Assembly: GCF_024199945.1 (NCBI RefSeq)
Contig: NZ_JANADP010000001.1
Location: 7,440,001-7,504,000 of the forward strand
Source of the DNA: Bradyrhizobium sp. CCGUVB4N
GTDB taxonomy: Bacteria; Pseudomonadota; Alphaproteobacteria; Rhizobiales; Xanthobacteraceae
Reading direction: 5' to 3'
DNA: 64,000 bases
A program made the position numbers and the translations under genes. Positions within the stretch are counted from its first letter, which is position 1, and each line of letters starts with the position of its first letter. The notes beneath the pieces were generated by a model. The model saw nothing but the letters and a program-made list of their open reading frames with translations, made no database searches and was not told where the DNA came from. This document shows positions 50,352-59,067 of this stretch, piece by piece.

Positions 50352-51158
50352 TCAGCGTTTCTGGAAAGCGGGGTGCCAGGAGAGCGTCAGGCGCTCCAGC
50401 ACGCGGGAGGCGCTGTCGGCGAGCTTGCCGAGCAGGGCATAGATCAGGATCGAGAGCACGACGACGTCGATCAGCATGAACTCGCGCGCCTGCATCGCCA
50501 TGTAGCCGAGGCCGGAGGACGCCGCGATGGTCTCCGCGACGATCAACGTCAGCCACATGATGCCGAGCGCGAAACGGATGCCGACGAAGATTGAGGGCAG
50601 CGCGCCCGGGAAAATGACGCGGCGGAACAGCTCGCCGTCGCTCATGCCGTAGATGCGGCCCATCTCGATCAGCTGCGGGTCGACGGTGCGGATGCCGTGC
50701 AGCGTGTTGAGGTAAATCGGGAAGAACACGCCGAGCGCCACGAGAAACAGCTTGGCACTTTCATCGATACCGAACCACAGGATGACCAGCGGGATCAGCG
50801 CCAGATGCGGCACGTTGCGTACCATCTGCAGCGTCGTGTCCGTGAGTTTTGCGGACAGCTGCGACAGGCCGTTGGCGAGCCCGAAGGCGAAGCCGATGCT
50901 GCCGCCGATCAGGAAGCCGATCGAGGCACGCCAGAACGAGACCCAGATGTTGCGGATCAGCTCGCCGGACAGCAGCAGCTTCCAGCCGGCGAGCGCGACG
51001 TCACTCGGCGCCGGCAGCACGCGTACCGGCACGAAGCCGGTGACGCTCGCCACCTGCCATATCGCAATAATGGCAAGCGGCACGATCCAATGGACCAGGC
51101 CGTCAACGCGCGGCAGACGGAAGTTGCGTGGCAGTGAGACGCTGTCGATGAGGCTCAT
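50352..51158 (-). CDS. ssuC: Aliphatic sulfonate ABC transporter permease SsuC
   Basis: 268 residues with about six membrane helices, beginning WIVPLAIIAIWQVAS. The inner loop contacting the ATPase is seen as LIEMGRIYGMSDGELFRRVIFPGALPSIFVGIRFALG near residue 165. This is the nitrate/sulfonate/taurine permease class, which works as a homodimer. Its start overlaps the end of ssuD by four bases. Confidence 0.9.
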   Translation of the reverse strand: MSLIDSVSLPRNFRLPRVDGLVHWIVPLAIIAIWQVASVTGFVPVRVLPAPSDVALAGWKLLLSGELIRNIWVSFWRASIGFLIGGSIGFAFGLANGLSQLSAKLTDTTLQMVRNVPHLALIPLVILWFGIDESAKLFLVALGVFFPIYLNTLHGIRTVDPQLIEMGRIYGMSDGELFRRVIFPGALPSIFVGIRFALGIMWLTLIVAETIAASSGLGYMAMQAREFMLIDVVVLSILIYALLGKLADSASRVLERLTLSWHPAFQKR

Positions 51159-52333
51159 GATTGCGACACCCGATGCTGCGGACGGTAATCGCTGCCGACC
51201 GTCTCGCCGAACGGACCGCCGTTGAAGTGCAGCTTGGTCACGTTGCTCGGCAGATCGAGCGAGAGCAGCGGGAACACCAGCTCGGCAAAGCGATAGGCTT
51301 CTTCCAGATGCGGATAGCCCGACATGATGAAAGTATCGATGCCGATGTCCTGATACTCCTTGATGCGCGCGGCGACCGTCTGGGCGTCGCCGACCAGCGC
51401 CGTGCCGGCACCGCCACGCACCAGGCCGACACCGGCCCAGAGATTCGGTGCGATCTCGAGCTTGTCGCGCTTGCCGCCGTGGAGCTGCGCCATGCGCTGC
51501 TGGCCGACCGAGTCCATGCGCGCAAAGTTCTTCTGCGCAGTGGCGATGGTGTCGTCGCTGACATGCTTGATCAACTCGTTGGCGGCCGACCAGGCCTCTT
51601 CATTGGTCTCGCGGACGATCACGTGAAGACGGATACCGAAGGAGAGCTTTCGACCGCGCGCTTCTGCAGCCGCTTTTACCCTTGCGACCTTCTCGGCAAC
51701 CAGCGCCGGCGGCTCGCCCCAGGTGAGATATTTGTCGACGGCGTCGACAGCGACGTCGATGCCGGCATCCGACGAGCCGCCGAAATAAAGCGGCGGCCGC
51801 GGCGACTGCACGGGATGGAACAGCAGCTTGCCGTCCTCGACATGGATGTGCTTGCCCTCGACATTGACGGTCTTGCCGGCCAGCAGATCACTATAGACGT
51901 TGAGGAACTCGCGGGTGACCTCGTAGCGCTCGTCATGGCTGAGGAAGATGCCGTCGCCCTTGTTCTCGACGGGATCGCCGCCGGTGACGACGTTGATCAG
52001 AAGCCGGCCATTGGTGATGCGGTCGAGCGTCGCGGTCATGCGCGCCGCCACGGTCGGCGATTGCAGGCCGGGTCGGACAGCGACGAGATAGCGCAGCCGC
52101 TCCGTGAACGGCGCCACCGAGGAGGCGACGACCCAGGAATCCTCGCAGCTCCGTCCCGTCGGCAACAGCACGCCGAAATAGCCGAGCTGGTCCGCCGCCT
52201 GCGCGACCTGGCGCAAATAGTTGAAATTGACCTCGCGGCCGCCGATGCCGGTGCCGAGATAGCGGCCATCACCGTGCGTCGGCAGGAACCATAGGATGTT
52301 GGCGTTGGATTGCGTGCTTGCGGTCTTACTCAT
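51155..52333 (-). CDS. ssuD: FMNH2-dependent alkanesulfonate monooxygenase SsuD
   Basis: 392 residues from the ATG at 52331-52333. The SsuD hallmarks are present: ILWFLPTHGDGRYLG, LGYFGVLLPTGRSCEDSWVVASSVAP, RPGLQSPTVAARMTATLDRITNGRLLINVVTGGDP and SGYPHLEEAYRFAELVFPLL. It cleaves the C-S bond of alkanesulfonates with reduced FMN and oxygen, giving an aldehyde and sulfite for assimilation. It overlaps the ssuA stop and the ssuC start by four bases each. Confidence 0.94.
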   Translation of the reverse strand: MSKTASTQSNANILWFLPTHGDGRYLGTGIGGREVNFNYLRQVAQAADQLGYFGVLLPTGRSCEDSWVVASSVAPFTERLRYLVAVRPGLQSPTVAARMTATLDRITNGRLLINVVTGGDPVENKGDGIFLSHDERYEVTREFLNVYSDLLAGKTVNVEGKHIHVEDGKLLFHPVQSPRPPLYFGGSSDAGIDVAVDAVDKYLTWGEPPALVAEKVARVKAAAEARGRKLSFGIRLHVIVRETNEEAWSAANELIKHVSDDTIATAQKNFARMDSVGQQRMAQLHGGKRDKLEIAPNLWAGVGLVRGGAGTALVGDAQTVAARIKEYQDIGIDTFIMSGYPHLEEAYRFAELVFPLLSLDLPSNVTKLHFNGGPFGETVGSDYRPQHRVSQS

Positions 52334-53283
52334 GAACCTGGCCTCCGCGCCACGTCGGAAATCTTGATTGCCTTGGGGATCAGGTTGAGCGCGAAGAACG
52401 CATCCGCAACCTGCTGCTGGTCGGCGATGACGGCATCGGTCAGCGGCTTGATGCCGTAGGCCTGCCGCTTCAGCGCGACCTCGACCACCGGGACGGACAG
52501 GCCGATCGCCGGAGCGAGCTGCTCGGCCACCGCGTGGATGTCGCCCTTGGCCCAATCGTCGACCGAACTCAGCTCGGCGAGCACGACGTCGACGACCTTC
52601 GGGTTGGCATCGAGGAATTTCTTCGAGGAGAAATAGAACTGATAGTTGGCGACAATGTCGGTGCCGTCAGCCAGCGTGCGTGCCCCGGTCGCGGCTTCCG
52701 CGGCGGCCTGGAACGGATCCCAGATCACCCAGGCATCGACCGCGCCGCGCTCGAAGGCGGCGCGCGCATCGGCCGGTGCAAGGAACACCGGCTCGATCTC
52801 GGAGTATTTGACGCCCGCCTTCTCCAGCGCCTTGACCAGGAGGTAGTGAACGTTGGAGCCCTTGTTGAGCGCGACCTTCTTGCCCCTGAGATCGGCCACC
52901 GATTTGAGCGGGCTGTCCTTCGGCACCAGGATGGCCTCGCCCTTCGGCGCCGGCGGCTCATAGGCGACATACTGGATCGGCGCGCCGGCGGCCTGCGCGA
53001 AGATCGGCGGGGCCTCGCCGGTGTTGCCGAAATCGATCGCGCCGACATTGAGCGCTTCGAGCAGCGGCGGGCCGGACGGGAATTCGGTCCACACCACCTT
53101 GTAGCCGGAGGCAGCCAGCTTCGGCTCCAGCGTGCCCTTGCTCTTGAGCAGCACCAGCTTGCCGTATTTCTGGTAGCCGATGCGCACCACCTTGTCCTGG
53201 CCGTAGGAGGTGCCGACCGCAGCCGCGACGATGCCGATCGACAGGACGATCGCCGCAATCAGTCGCTGAATGATACGCCTCAT
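52330..53283 (-). CDS. ssuA: Aliphatic sulfonate-binding periplasmic protein SsuA
   Basis: 317 residues from the ATG at 53281-53283; the open frame runs further upstream only through the neighbouring gene. A Sec signal (IIQRLIAAIVLSIGIVAAAVGTSYGQ within residues 4-29) is followed by VVRIGYQKYGKLVLLKSKG, FPSGPPLLEALNVGAIDFGNTGEAPPIF, and WVIWDPFQAAAEAATGARTL, the sulfonate-binding family pattern. It delivers sulfonates to SsuBC. It is the second of two tandem binding proteins. Confidence 0.9.
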   Translation of the reverse strand: MRRIIQRLIAAIVLSIGIVAAAVGTSYGQDKVVRIGYQKYGKLVLLKSKGTLEPKLAASGYKVVWTEFPSGPPLLEALNVGAIDFGNTGEAPPIFAQAAGAPIQYVAYEPPAPKGEAILVPKDSPLKSVADLRGKKVALNKGSNVHYLLVKALEKAGVKYSEIEPVFLAPADARAAFERGAVDAWVIWDPFQAAAEAATGARTLADGTDIVANYQFYFSSKKFLDANPKVVDVVLAELSSVDDWAKGDIHAVAEQLAPAIGLSVPVVEVALKRQAYGIKPLTDAVIADQQQVADAFFALNLIPKAIKISDVARRPGS

Positions 53284-53321
53284 GTTCAGACCTTTTGAAA
53301 TGGGGAGATTGGTTGGCACGA

Positions 53322-54272
53322 TCAGGTCGCCGTGCTGCGCCAGACGATGTCGCGGATGACGATCGGCTTCGGGATCAGGCCGAGCTTGTAGAACCGGTCG
53401 GCGACGCCCTGCTGGGTCGCGACGATGTCGTCCGTAACGGGGCCGATCACGAAATTCGCGCGAGCGGCCGCGACGGCCTGGATATCCAGCGGAACGCCGG
53501 TGATCGCAGCCAAGGACTTGGCAACTTCGTCGCGGTGCTGTTCGGCCCATTGACCGGTCGCGGTGGTGACGTCGACGATCTGCTGCAGGATCGCGCCGTG
53601 GGTCTTCGCGAACTCGCGGTTGGCGATGTAGAAGGAGTTGGTCTTGGTGACCTCGCGCGCATTGATCAGGATGCGCCCGTTCTGCTTGGTCTCGCCGATC
53701 GCGAAATAGGGATCCCAGATCGCCCAGGCCTCGATGCTGCCATTGGCAAAGGCGGGGCCGGCGTCCGGCGGCGTCAGATAGACCGGGGTGATATCGGCGT
53801 AGGTCAGCCCCGCCTTCTCCAGCGTCTGCACCACGACGTTGTGGGCGCTGGAGCCCTTGGTGAAGCCGACGCGCTTGCCCTTCAGGTCTGCGATCGAACG
53901 GATTGATGAATCCTTGGGCACCAGCATGCCCTGTCCGTTGGTGATGGGCTGGCCGGCGGCATAGACGATCGCCGCGCCCGCGGCCTGGGCGAACACCGGC
54001 GGGGAATCGCCGACCGCACCGTAATCGACGCTGCCGACATTCATCGCCTCCATCATCGGCGGGCCGGAGGAGAACTCGACCCATTTCACGTCGATGCCCA
54101 CGGCAGCGAAATGTTTTTCCAAAGTCGCCCGCTGGCGCGTGATGACCAGCACGCCGGTCTTCTGGTAGCCGATACGAATTTCCTTCAGCGCGCCTTGCGC
54201 GCCGGCACGCGAAGCGAACGCAGCTGCGGCGGCGGTTCCGGCGGACAGTTTCAGAAAATCTCGACGCAGCAT
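53322..54272 (-). CDS. Second sulfonate-type binding protein, Tat-exported
   Basis: 316 residues from the ATG at 54270-54272, with GGGAG upstream. The signal has a twin-arginine motif (MLRRDFLKLSAG), unlike the Sec signal of the neighbouring paralogue. The mature part parallels SsuA: IRIGYQKTGVLVITRQRATLE, FSSGPPMMEAMNVGSVDYGAVGDSPPVF and WAIWDPYFAIGETKQNGRIL. It is the first gene of the ssu operon. It may widen the sulfonate range of the shared permease. Confidence 0.88.
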   Translation of the reverse strand: MLRRDFLKLSAGTAAAAAFASRAGAQGALKEIRIGYQKTGVLVITRQRATLEKHFAAVGIDVKWVEFSSGPPMMEAMNVGSVDYGAVGDSPPVFAQAAGAAIVYAAGQPITNGQGMLVPKDSSIRSIADLKGKRVGFTKGSSAHNVVVQTLEKAGLTYADITPVYLTPPDAGPAFANGSIEAWAIWDPYFAIGETKQNGRILINAREVTKTNSFYIANREFAKTHGAILQQIVDVTTATGQWAEQHRDEVAKSLAAITGVPLDIQAVAAARANFVIGPVTDDIVATQQGVADRFYKLGLIPKPIVIRDIVWRSTAT

Positions 54273-54639
54273 TCCAAACTCCCGGCCGCGTACGGCCGTC
54301 ATCATTCATGTCCGTGGAATGATGGTGCGGAGCGGGAAAGCTGTCGAGACGTGCGGGAAAATAGCGATGCACACACTGCCCCTATGGCAGCGCGCATGAT
54401 TAATCTTTCAAACGGCGGAGCGAATGAAGATGGAATTTTTCTGCACGCGGATGTGAACGGCCTCGCGCGTTCGACCTCTGACTCGGAGCCGGAACAAAAA
54501 GGCGAAAACAACCCCATGCACAGTAGCCGGGCGCGCAAAAGCACCCGACTACGAATTATCCGAACTTAACTTGACGCGTCGGGCAAAACAGGCGCAGGAT
54601 GGCATGATGGCGGCGCTCGGGATGGACGGCCTTGCCGGG
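54273..54639. other. Probable promoter region of the ssu operon
   Basis: About 370 bases between the P450 stop and the first ssu gene, both on the minus strand. The DNA is lower in GC than its surroundings near 54380-54450. No supported gene or clear operator is seen. Confidence 0.45.
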
Positions 54640-55806
54640 CTATTGCAGCCATCGCACCGGCAAATTCTGCAAGCCCCGGAACGCCCAGCCGCCGATCCGC
54701 ACCTCTTCGTCATCGGCAAGCTCGATATGCCCGGCACGCGCAAACACCGTCGGCAGCGCGACGTCGGCGATCATGGCGCGCGAGGCCCAGGCGCCGGCGC
54801 AGAAATGCGGACCGGCACCGAAGGCCACGCTCTTGGAGGTATCACGCCGCACGTCGAACTGGTCGGCACGCTCGAAATGCTTCTCGTCGCGATTGGCGGA
54901 ACCGAACATCAGGAACACACGCTCGTCCGTCTCGAACGCGACGTCGCGGATCGACCACGGTTTTGCAATCCGCCGCGGCGACATGCCGATCGGCGAGATC
55001 CAGCGCGCATATTCCTCGAACGCCTCGAGCCAGGTCACCTCGCCCTTGCGCACCAGCGCGAGCTGCTCGGGATGGGTCAGCAGCGCCCACACCGTGCCGG
55101 CGATCGCCTTGCGCGGTTCGTTCTGGCCGCCGGAGATCGCGAGTTTGACATTCGCGCGCACGCTCGCCATCGGCATGCCGGAGGCGAGCAGCACGCCGAG
55201 AATGCTCTGATCGGGATGCTTACGCATCACCGGCAGGATGTCGTCGATCGCGGCATCAATGCCTGACGTCGCGGCGTGGCAGCGCGCCTCGACGCCCGTG
55301 TCGCCGCCATAATTGGCGATGCCCTCGATCATGCCTTGCGACCAGGCATCCATGTCGGCGAAGCCGATATTGGTGAGGCCGGTGATCGATTTCAGGCATT
55401 CGCCGGAGAACGGCAGCGCGAAGTCACGCATGAAATCGATCCGGCCGGGCTCGATGGCGTCAATGATGCGGTCGGCATGGGCCTGGAACAGCGCGGTCCA
55501 GTGCGCCTTCACCGTCTTCGGCGACACCGTCGGAAACATCGCGCGCCGCTCGACCTGATGCGCCTCGCCGTCCTTGCGCATCATGTTGTGGCCCATCAGC
55601 CGGTTCATCAGGCCGGCAGGCTGGTGCGAGGAGAACACGTCGATCTGCTTCTCGGAGATCGAGATGTCGTCGCGGCTCGCCAAAAGCGTCGAGCCGAGCT
55701 GCGGCACGTAGGCGATCGGCGCCTCCTTGCGCAGTTTTGCAAGCGTTGGATACGGGTCGGCCCAGAATGCGGCCGGGTCGATGTCGATGCGCGGCGCGGT
55801 GCTCAA
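54640..55806 (-). CDS. Cytochrome P450
   Basis: About 388 residues from a TTG start at 55804-55806 preceded by GAGGAA; the open frame extends to 55908 but the extra part looks unrelated. The haem-ligand segment FGAGPHFCAGAWASR is near residue 340, with the ligand cysteine. The K-helix glutamate-arginine pair is in FEEYARWISP. The I-helix is ISGGQNEPRKAIAG, in which the usual acid-threonine pair reads Glu-Pro, a feature of some P450 groups. It is a bacterial soluble monooxygenase; its redox partners and substrate are not in the window. Confidence 0.92.
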   Translation of the reverse strand: MSTAPRIDIDPAAFWADPYPTLAKLRKEAPIAYVPQLGSTLLASRDDISISEKQIDVFSSHQPAGLMNRLMGHNMMRKDGEAHQVERRAMFPTVSPKTVKAHWTALFQAHADRIIDAIEPGRIDFMRDFALPFSGECLKSITGLTNIGFADMDAWSQGMIEGIANYGGDTGVEARCHAATSGIDAAIDDILPVMRKHPDQSILGVLLASGMPMASVRANVKLAISGGQNEPRKAIAGTVWALLTHPEQLALVRKGEVTWLEAFEEYARWISPIGMSPRRIAKPWSIRDVAFETDERVFLMFGSANRDEKHFERADQFDVRRDTSKSVAFGAGPHFCAGAWASRAMIADVALPTVFARAGHIELADDEEVRIGGWAFRGLQNLPVRWLQ

Positions 55807-55995
55807 TGCGGCTTCCTCGGAATTCTCGTGTGCTTCGGGCCAGACTAGCGAACTCGGACGCTGGCGTCTGTCCCTAGAAATGGGGACGGCATTGGCGGGC
55901 GTCCTCATCCGTCGGATGGTCGTCGGAGCGACAGCAAGATCGGCCTTAGACTTCGGTCATATTGGTGCAGGCTGGGTTTGCTTTAAGCTGGCCCC

Positions 55996-56118
55996 ATGCG
56001 GGGGATGATCATCATCACGATCGGCTTTTTGATAGTGGTGCTTGCGCTCTCACGAACGCATGAATTTGCAATCCAACCGACGAAGCCGCTTCCTCCTGTG
56101 AACGCACCAGCGAACTGA
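55996..56118 (+). CDS. Possible 40-residue membrane peptide
   Basis: From an ATG at 55996: a helix MIIITIGFLIVVLALS followed by a short Pro-rich tail. The frame is plausible but has no strong ribosome site, and the surrounding 540 bases between the P450 gene and 56351 hold nothing else I can support. Confidence 0.3.
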   Translation: MRGMIIITIGFLIVVLALSRTHEFAIQPTKPLPPVNAPAN

Positions 56119-56350
56119 ACCGTCCCCATCGGGCCAGCACCTGAACCACCAGAAGATGACTCCGCTCGATTTGCAGATGGTTCCTGCCAGGAACCCGGAA
56201 TAGCGTTCGCTATCGGGCGGACAAAGGCGCAGTGTCGCACTGCCACCGTCCGGCCCTCAGCATCTACCGGTGGTGTGAACGCGAGTTGCGCTCCCGCTCA
56301 ACCGATAGTGGAGCATTGAAGTGCCGGCGCTGGGATCCCCCTAACAGTCA

Positions 56351-56521
56351 ATGACATTCGAATATCGCCTGATGCAAGAGGCGATCAATTTGCGCCAACA
56401 AGCGGAAGGAATGCCTGTTGGCGTCCGCCGCGCGGAGCTCTTGCAGAAAGCGCGGCAGATCGACGTTGCCTGTGAGGTCAACAAATGGCTGACGTCACCC
56501 GGGCTACCGACGCCATCCTAG
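56351..56521 (+). CDS. Small hypothetical protein
   Basis: 56 residues: a helical EYRLMQEAINLRQQAEGMP, then GVRRAELLQKARQIDVACEVNKWLTSPGL. Small proteins of this sort, with a two-helix layout, recur in Bradyrhizobium genomes without known role. The ribosome site is weak. Confidence 0.6.
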   Translation: MTFEYRLMQEAINLRQQAEGMPVGVRRAELLQKARQIDVACEVNKWLTSPGLPTPS

Positions 56522-56642
56522 CTTGAGCGTTTCTCTTCTGCGTGGCAGCAAGCGCCTCATTGACGCGAAATCGCCTGGACGACCGTGAACCAGAGCACCG
56601 CCGCCATCGTGCGAGAGGAACAGGCCTCGTGCGCGAGAGTTG

Positions 56643-56891
56643 ATGACCATGGTGCTCATCAGCGCGCTCGAAGAATCGTTCGACATCGCCTGGAACTTTC
56701 TCGAGAAGTCCGGCGAGCTGAGAGGCGCTGCGGAGTCCGCAACTATCATCCTGGATTCAATCGAGCGGCAGCTGCGCGCCGGCGAGCGCCGAAGGCTCAT
56801 GCTGGCAAACGTGGCGATCTCGTCCTACCGGGAGCAAGTTGCGAAGATTTCTACCGTCGTCCCGGATCGGGATATCATATGGCTGTGCTGA
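56643..56891 (+). CDS. Hypothetical protein
   Basis: 82 residues, all-helical and amphipathic: LEESFDIAWNFLEKSGELRG, then AAESATIILDSIERQLRAGERRRLMLANVAISSYRE. An ATG two codons later is possible. It overlaps the start of the DUF3606 gene by 13 bases, which suggests a joint transcript. No family recognised. Confidence 0.55.
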   Translation: MTMVLISALEESFDIAWNFLEKSGELRGAAESATIILDSIERQLRAGERRRLMLANVAISSYREQVAKISTVVPDRDIIWLC

Positions 56892-57052
56892 CCAAGCGAA
56901 CGCAACCGGACCGCAGCAAGATCAACATGAACCGCGGTCATGAGATCAAGTATTGGGTCCACGAACTCGGCATCACGCGCGCGCAGCTGCAACAGGTCGT
57001 CAACAAGGTCGGCAATTCTGCCGCTGCGGTCCGCAAGGAATTGACAAGGTGA
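56879..57052 (+). CDS. DUF3606 domain protein
   Basis: 57 residues: RTQPDRSKINMNRGHEIKYWVHELGITRAQLQQVVNKVGNSAAAVRKEL in the body, matching DUF3606, a short rhizobial family with a helix-turn-helix-like pattern (HELGITRAQLQQVVNKVG). Role unknown; many copies usually exist per genome. Confidence 0.75.
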   Translation: MAVLTKRTQPDRSKINMNRGHEIKYWVHELGITRAQLQQVVNKVGNSAAAVRKELTR

Positions 57053-57066
57053 AGCCGAACCGGGGC

Positions 57067-57153
57067 ATGCCTGTCGGGCTCCTCCTTGTCGACGTTGCGC
57101 TCGCGATTTGCCTGTCGGGGCTTCTTGTCAGCGTTCTCAAGCTGGCCTGGTGA
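57067..57153 (+). CDS. Possible 28-residue membrane peptide
   Basis: An ATG at 57067 (or a GTG at 57049 overlapping the DUF3606 stop) leads to one helix, GLLLVDVALAICLSGLLVSVL. Such a coupled mini-gene may be real, but it is too short to judge from composition. Confidence 0.3.
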   Translation: MPVGLLLVDVALAICLSGLLVSVLKLAW

Positions 57154-57215
57154 CGCAATCTCGACCTTCCCGCGTCCGGCATGGCGGAAACACAACCCCA
57201 CTCAGGAGGTCAGAA

Positions 57216-57398
57216 ATGACCAGAAACGAAGTGAATGCCCGCTATCGACGGGAAGCCGACAACGCTTTCAAGACCATCAGCAACGCCAAGCCGATCGCCG
57301 ACTACGCTAAGGCGGAGCAAACCTTTCACGAGAATCGCGAGCGCTTGAAAGCCGAGCGTCTGGCCCGGGAAGCTGCAGCGAAAGCCTCCACGAAATAG
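57216..57398 (+). CDS. Small charged hypothetical protein
   Basis: 60 residues behind an excellent AGGAGG ribosome site. The sequence is helical and strongly charged (RREADNAFKTISNAKPIADYAKAE, then FHENRERLKAERLAREAAAKAS). No family recognised; it resembles small stress or nucleic-acid-associated proteins only in composition. Confidence 0.6.
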   Translation: MTRNEVNARYRREADNAFKTISNAKPIADYAKAEQTFHENRERLKAERLAREAAAKASTK

Positions 57399-57422
57399 CT
57401 CGGCCTTGTCGCAAGCCTTGAC

Positions 57423-57647
57423 CTAGAGCATCGTGAGCACGACAATTCCGTCTTCGAGCTCCCCTGAAGCAAGACGCGCTCGCGCGATACGCTCGAACTC
57501 CGTCCGATATTTGTGCAGATAGCTGAGGGCCTGCTTGTCGGTCTGAAACGTCGTCGTAAGTCGGCAAATTTGTCGCGCTGCGCCCAGCGCAAGGGTGAAT
57601 GTAATCGTTCCACCGCCGTCCGATTTTGCTCTGGGCACGGTCAGCAC
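57423..57647 (-). CDS. Hypothetical protein
   Basis: 74 residues: TITFTLALGAARQICRLTTTF, then DKQALSYLHKYRTEFERIARARLASGELEDGIVVLTML. It seems to be a small beta-alpha protein. Codon use fits the genome. The role is unknown. Confidence 0.55.
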   Translation of the reverse strand: MLTVPRAKSDGGGTITFTLALGAARQICRLTTTFQTDKQALSYLHKYRTEFERIARARLASGELEDGIVVLTML

Positions 57648-57700
57648 TCCCGGCTTGTAACTCGGTCCTCGGCAAATTCGTCGACAAGTGTCGAGGGTGT

Positions 57701-57943
57701 TTATCCCAGCAATCGTCTCGTGCGCTTTTTGGGAATTGGCGCCGCCAGGGTTACTGCCACTGCCGCGTCCGCGGCTTCCTTGGCCTCGCGTAACTCGCGG
57801 AGCCGCGCCATGTTCTTGCGCACCTTGATCGCCTGCCGTTCGGCATCCGCGATGGCCCGCACCCCCTCTTCGACGGCGAGGCGCTGACGATCGGCGCGCG
57901 CGATCGCTTCAGGTGACGGTACTGCCGATTTTCTGGCGCTCAT
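57701..57943 (-). CDS. Small coiled-coil hypothetical protein
   Basis: 80 residues; a long helix (PEAIARADRQRLAVEEGVRAIADAERQAIKVRKNMARLRELREAKEAADAA within residues 10-60) ends with a basic tail PIPKKRTRRLLG. Predicted coiled coil; role unknown. Confidence 0.6.
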   Translation of the reverse strand: MSARKSAVPSPEAIARADRQRLAVEEGVRAIADAERQAIKVRKNMARLRELREAKEAADAAVAVTLAAPIPKKRTRRLLG

Positions 57944-58038
57944 CCTTCACCCGTTCAAAATAGGCAAAACCCGCTCAATCCAGGGATCGAGCGGGCAGCA
58001 TAGCCGCTTCAGTACATCCGTGAAACGGCGCGACGAGA

Positions 58039-58248
58039 TCAAGCCAGCGAGAGATTTTCGGCGCTGACCTTGCCCCGCATCTTGTCAGTTTTGAGCTCGA
58101 AATTGACCTTCTGGCCCTCGGCGAGACCCGACAGACCGGCGCGCTCGACCGCACTGATGTGAACGAACACATCGTTGCTGCCGTCGTCCGGCTGGATGAA
58201 ACCGAAGCCCTTTTGGCCGTTGAACCACTTAACCGTACCTGTCGTCAT
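58039..58248 (-). CDS. Cold-shock protein, CspA family
   Basis: 69 residues from the ATG at 58246-58248 (GGAGAAGAAT upstream). It has both RNA-binding motifs, KGFGFI (RNP1) and VFVHI (RNP2), in the five-strand OB fold: TGTVKWFNGQKGFGFIQPDDG. It binds single-stranded nucleic acid and melts mRNA structure. The long gap to rpsU on the other side suggests a long leader, as is common for this family. Confidence 0.93.
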   Translation of the reverse strand: MTTGTVKWFNGQKGFGFIQPDDGSNDVFVHISAVERAGLSGLAEGQKVNFELKTDKMRGKVSAENLSLA

Positions 58249-58682
58249 ATTCTTCTCCAAAGCGCACAAGCGCGTTCCGCGACAATCACGCGGCGACTTC
58301 AACTTCGTCGATGTCTTTGGAAAAGGAGCCCGCGGGCGCGATCAACAAGGCACAGCGGCTAATCGAATAGAGTGAATATACATCACAATCGTCATATTAC
58401 AAGGAAGCCGGACAATTTGTTTCAGCTCACCAATTGCAGCGCCCTTCGAGGGCAGTTCCAAACTGCTACGTCGGGACGCGCGAAGGCCTTTATCGTTTGA
58501 CTTGTTCACGCGGGAGTGGTCACGTCGGTCCTAGTGAACCGCATCGCCATGACGAGCAAAACTGCTCGTTCGAGGTCGGCGAGGACATGTGCGGTCGCCC
58601 TCATTCTTTCATTCGCAACGAACTCCTGCGCAATTGGCTGCGCGCAGGATCGCTCCATTTTGCAGCCAGCAAGGGAGTTCTA
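58249..58682. other. Long divergent leader region between csp and rpsU
   Basis: About 430 bases separate the two divergent starts. It is AT-richer around 58370-58410 (AATATACATCACAATCGTCATATTACAA), which may hold the promoters, leaving long 5' leaders for both genes. An in-frame extension of rpsU runs through part of it but looks unrelated to S21. Confidence 0.5.
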
Positions 58683-58955
58683 ATGCAGGTCGTGGTCCGC
58701 GATAACAATGTCGACCAGGCGCTTCGTGTTCTGAAGAAGAAGATGCAGCGCGAAGGCGTTTTCCGCGAAATGAAGCAGCGTCGTGCCTACGAGAAGCCTT
58801 CGGAGAGAAAGGCACGCGAAAGGTCCGAAGCCATTCGCCGGGCTCGCAAGCTCGCCCGCAAGCAAGCGATCAGGGAAGGTTTGCTGCCGGCCCCCCCGAA
58901 GAAGAAGCTTCCCGAACGCAGGCCGCCGCTCCCGCAGACGGGGTCCGCTGGCTAA
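58683..58955 (+). CDS. rpsU: 30S ribosomal protein S21
   Basis: 90 residues from the ATG at 58683, after AAGGGAG. The S21 pattern is clear: MQVVVRDNNVDQALRVLKKKM, then QREGVFREMKQRRAYEKPSERKARER, with a basic C-terminal tail somewhat longer than in E. coli. S21 helps start-site binding of mRNA on the 30S subunit. It is divergent from the cold-shock gene, suggesting shared response to temperature. Confidence 0.93.
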   Translation: MQVVVRDNNVDQALRVLKKKMQREGVFREMKQRRAYEKPSERKARERSEAIRRARKLARKQAIREGLLPAPPKKKLPERRPPLPQTGSAG

Positions 58956-59067
58956 GGGAAGGAAGCGACGGTCACTCTGTCCCTATCAGCTGGCGGCGCT
59001 CCGCGTCATAAGGAACAGCCGGTTGCCGCTGATGTTGAAGCAGTGCGAGATGCAGTGAGGCACCGAG

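Noticed and set aside
53284..54372. N-terminal extension of the ssuA frame up to 54372
   Set aside because: The extension reads through the neighbouring binding-protein gene in another frame; the Met at 53283 begins a normal signal peptide.
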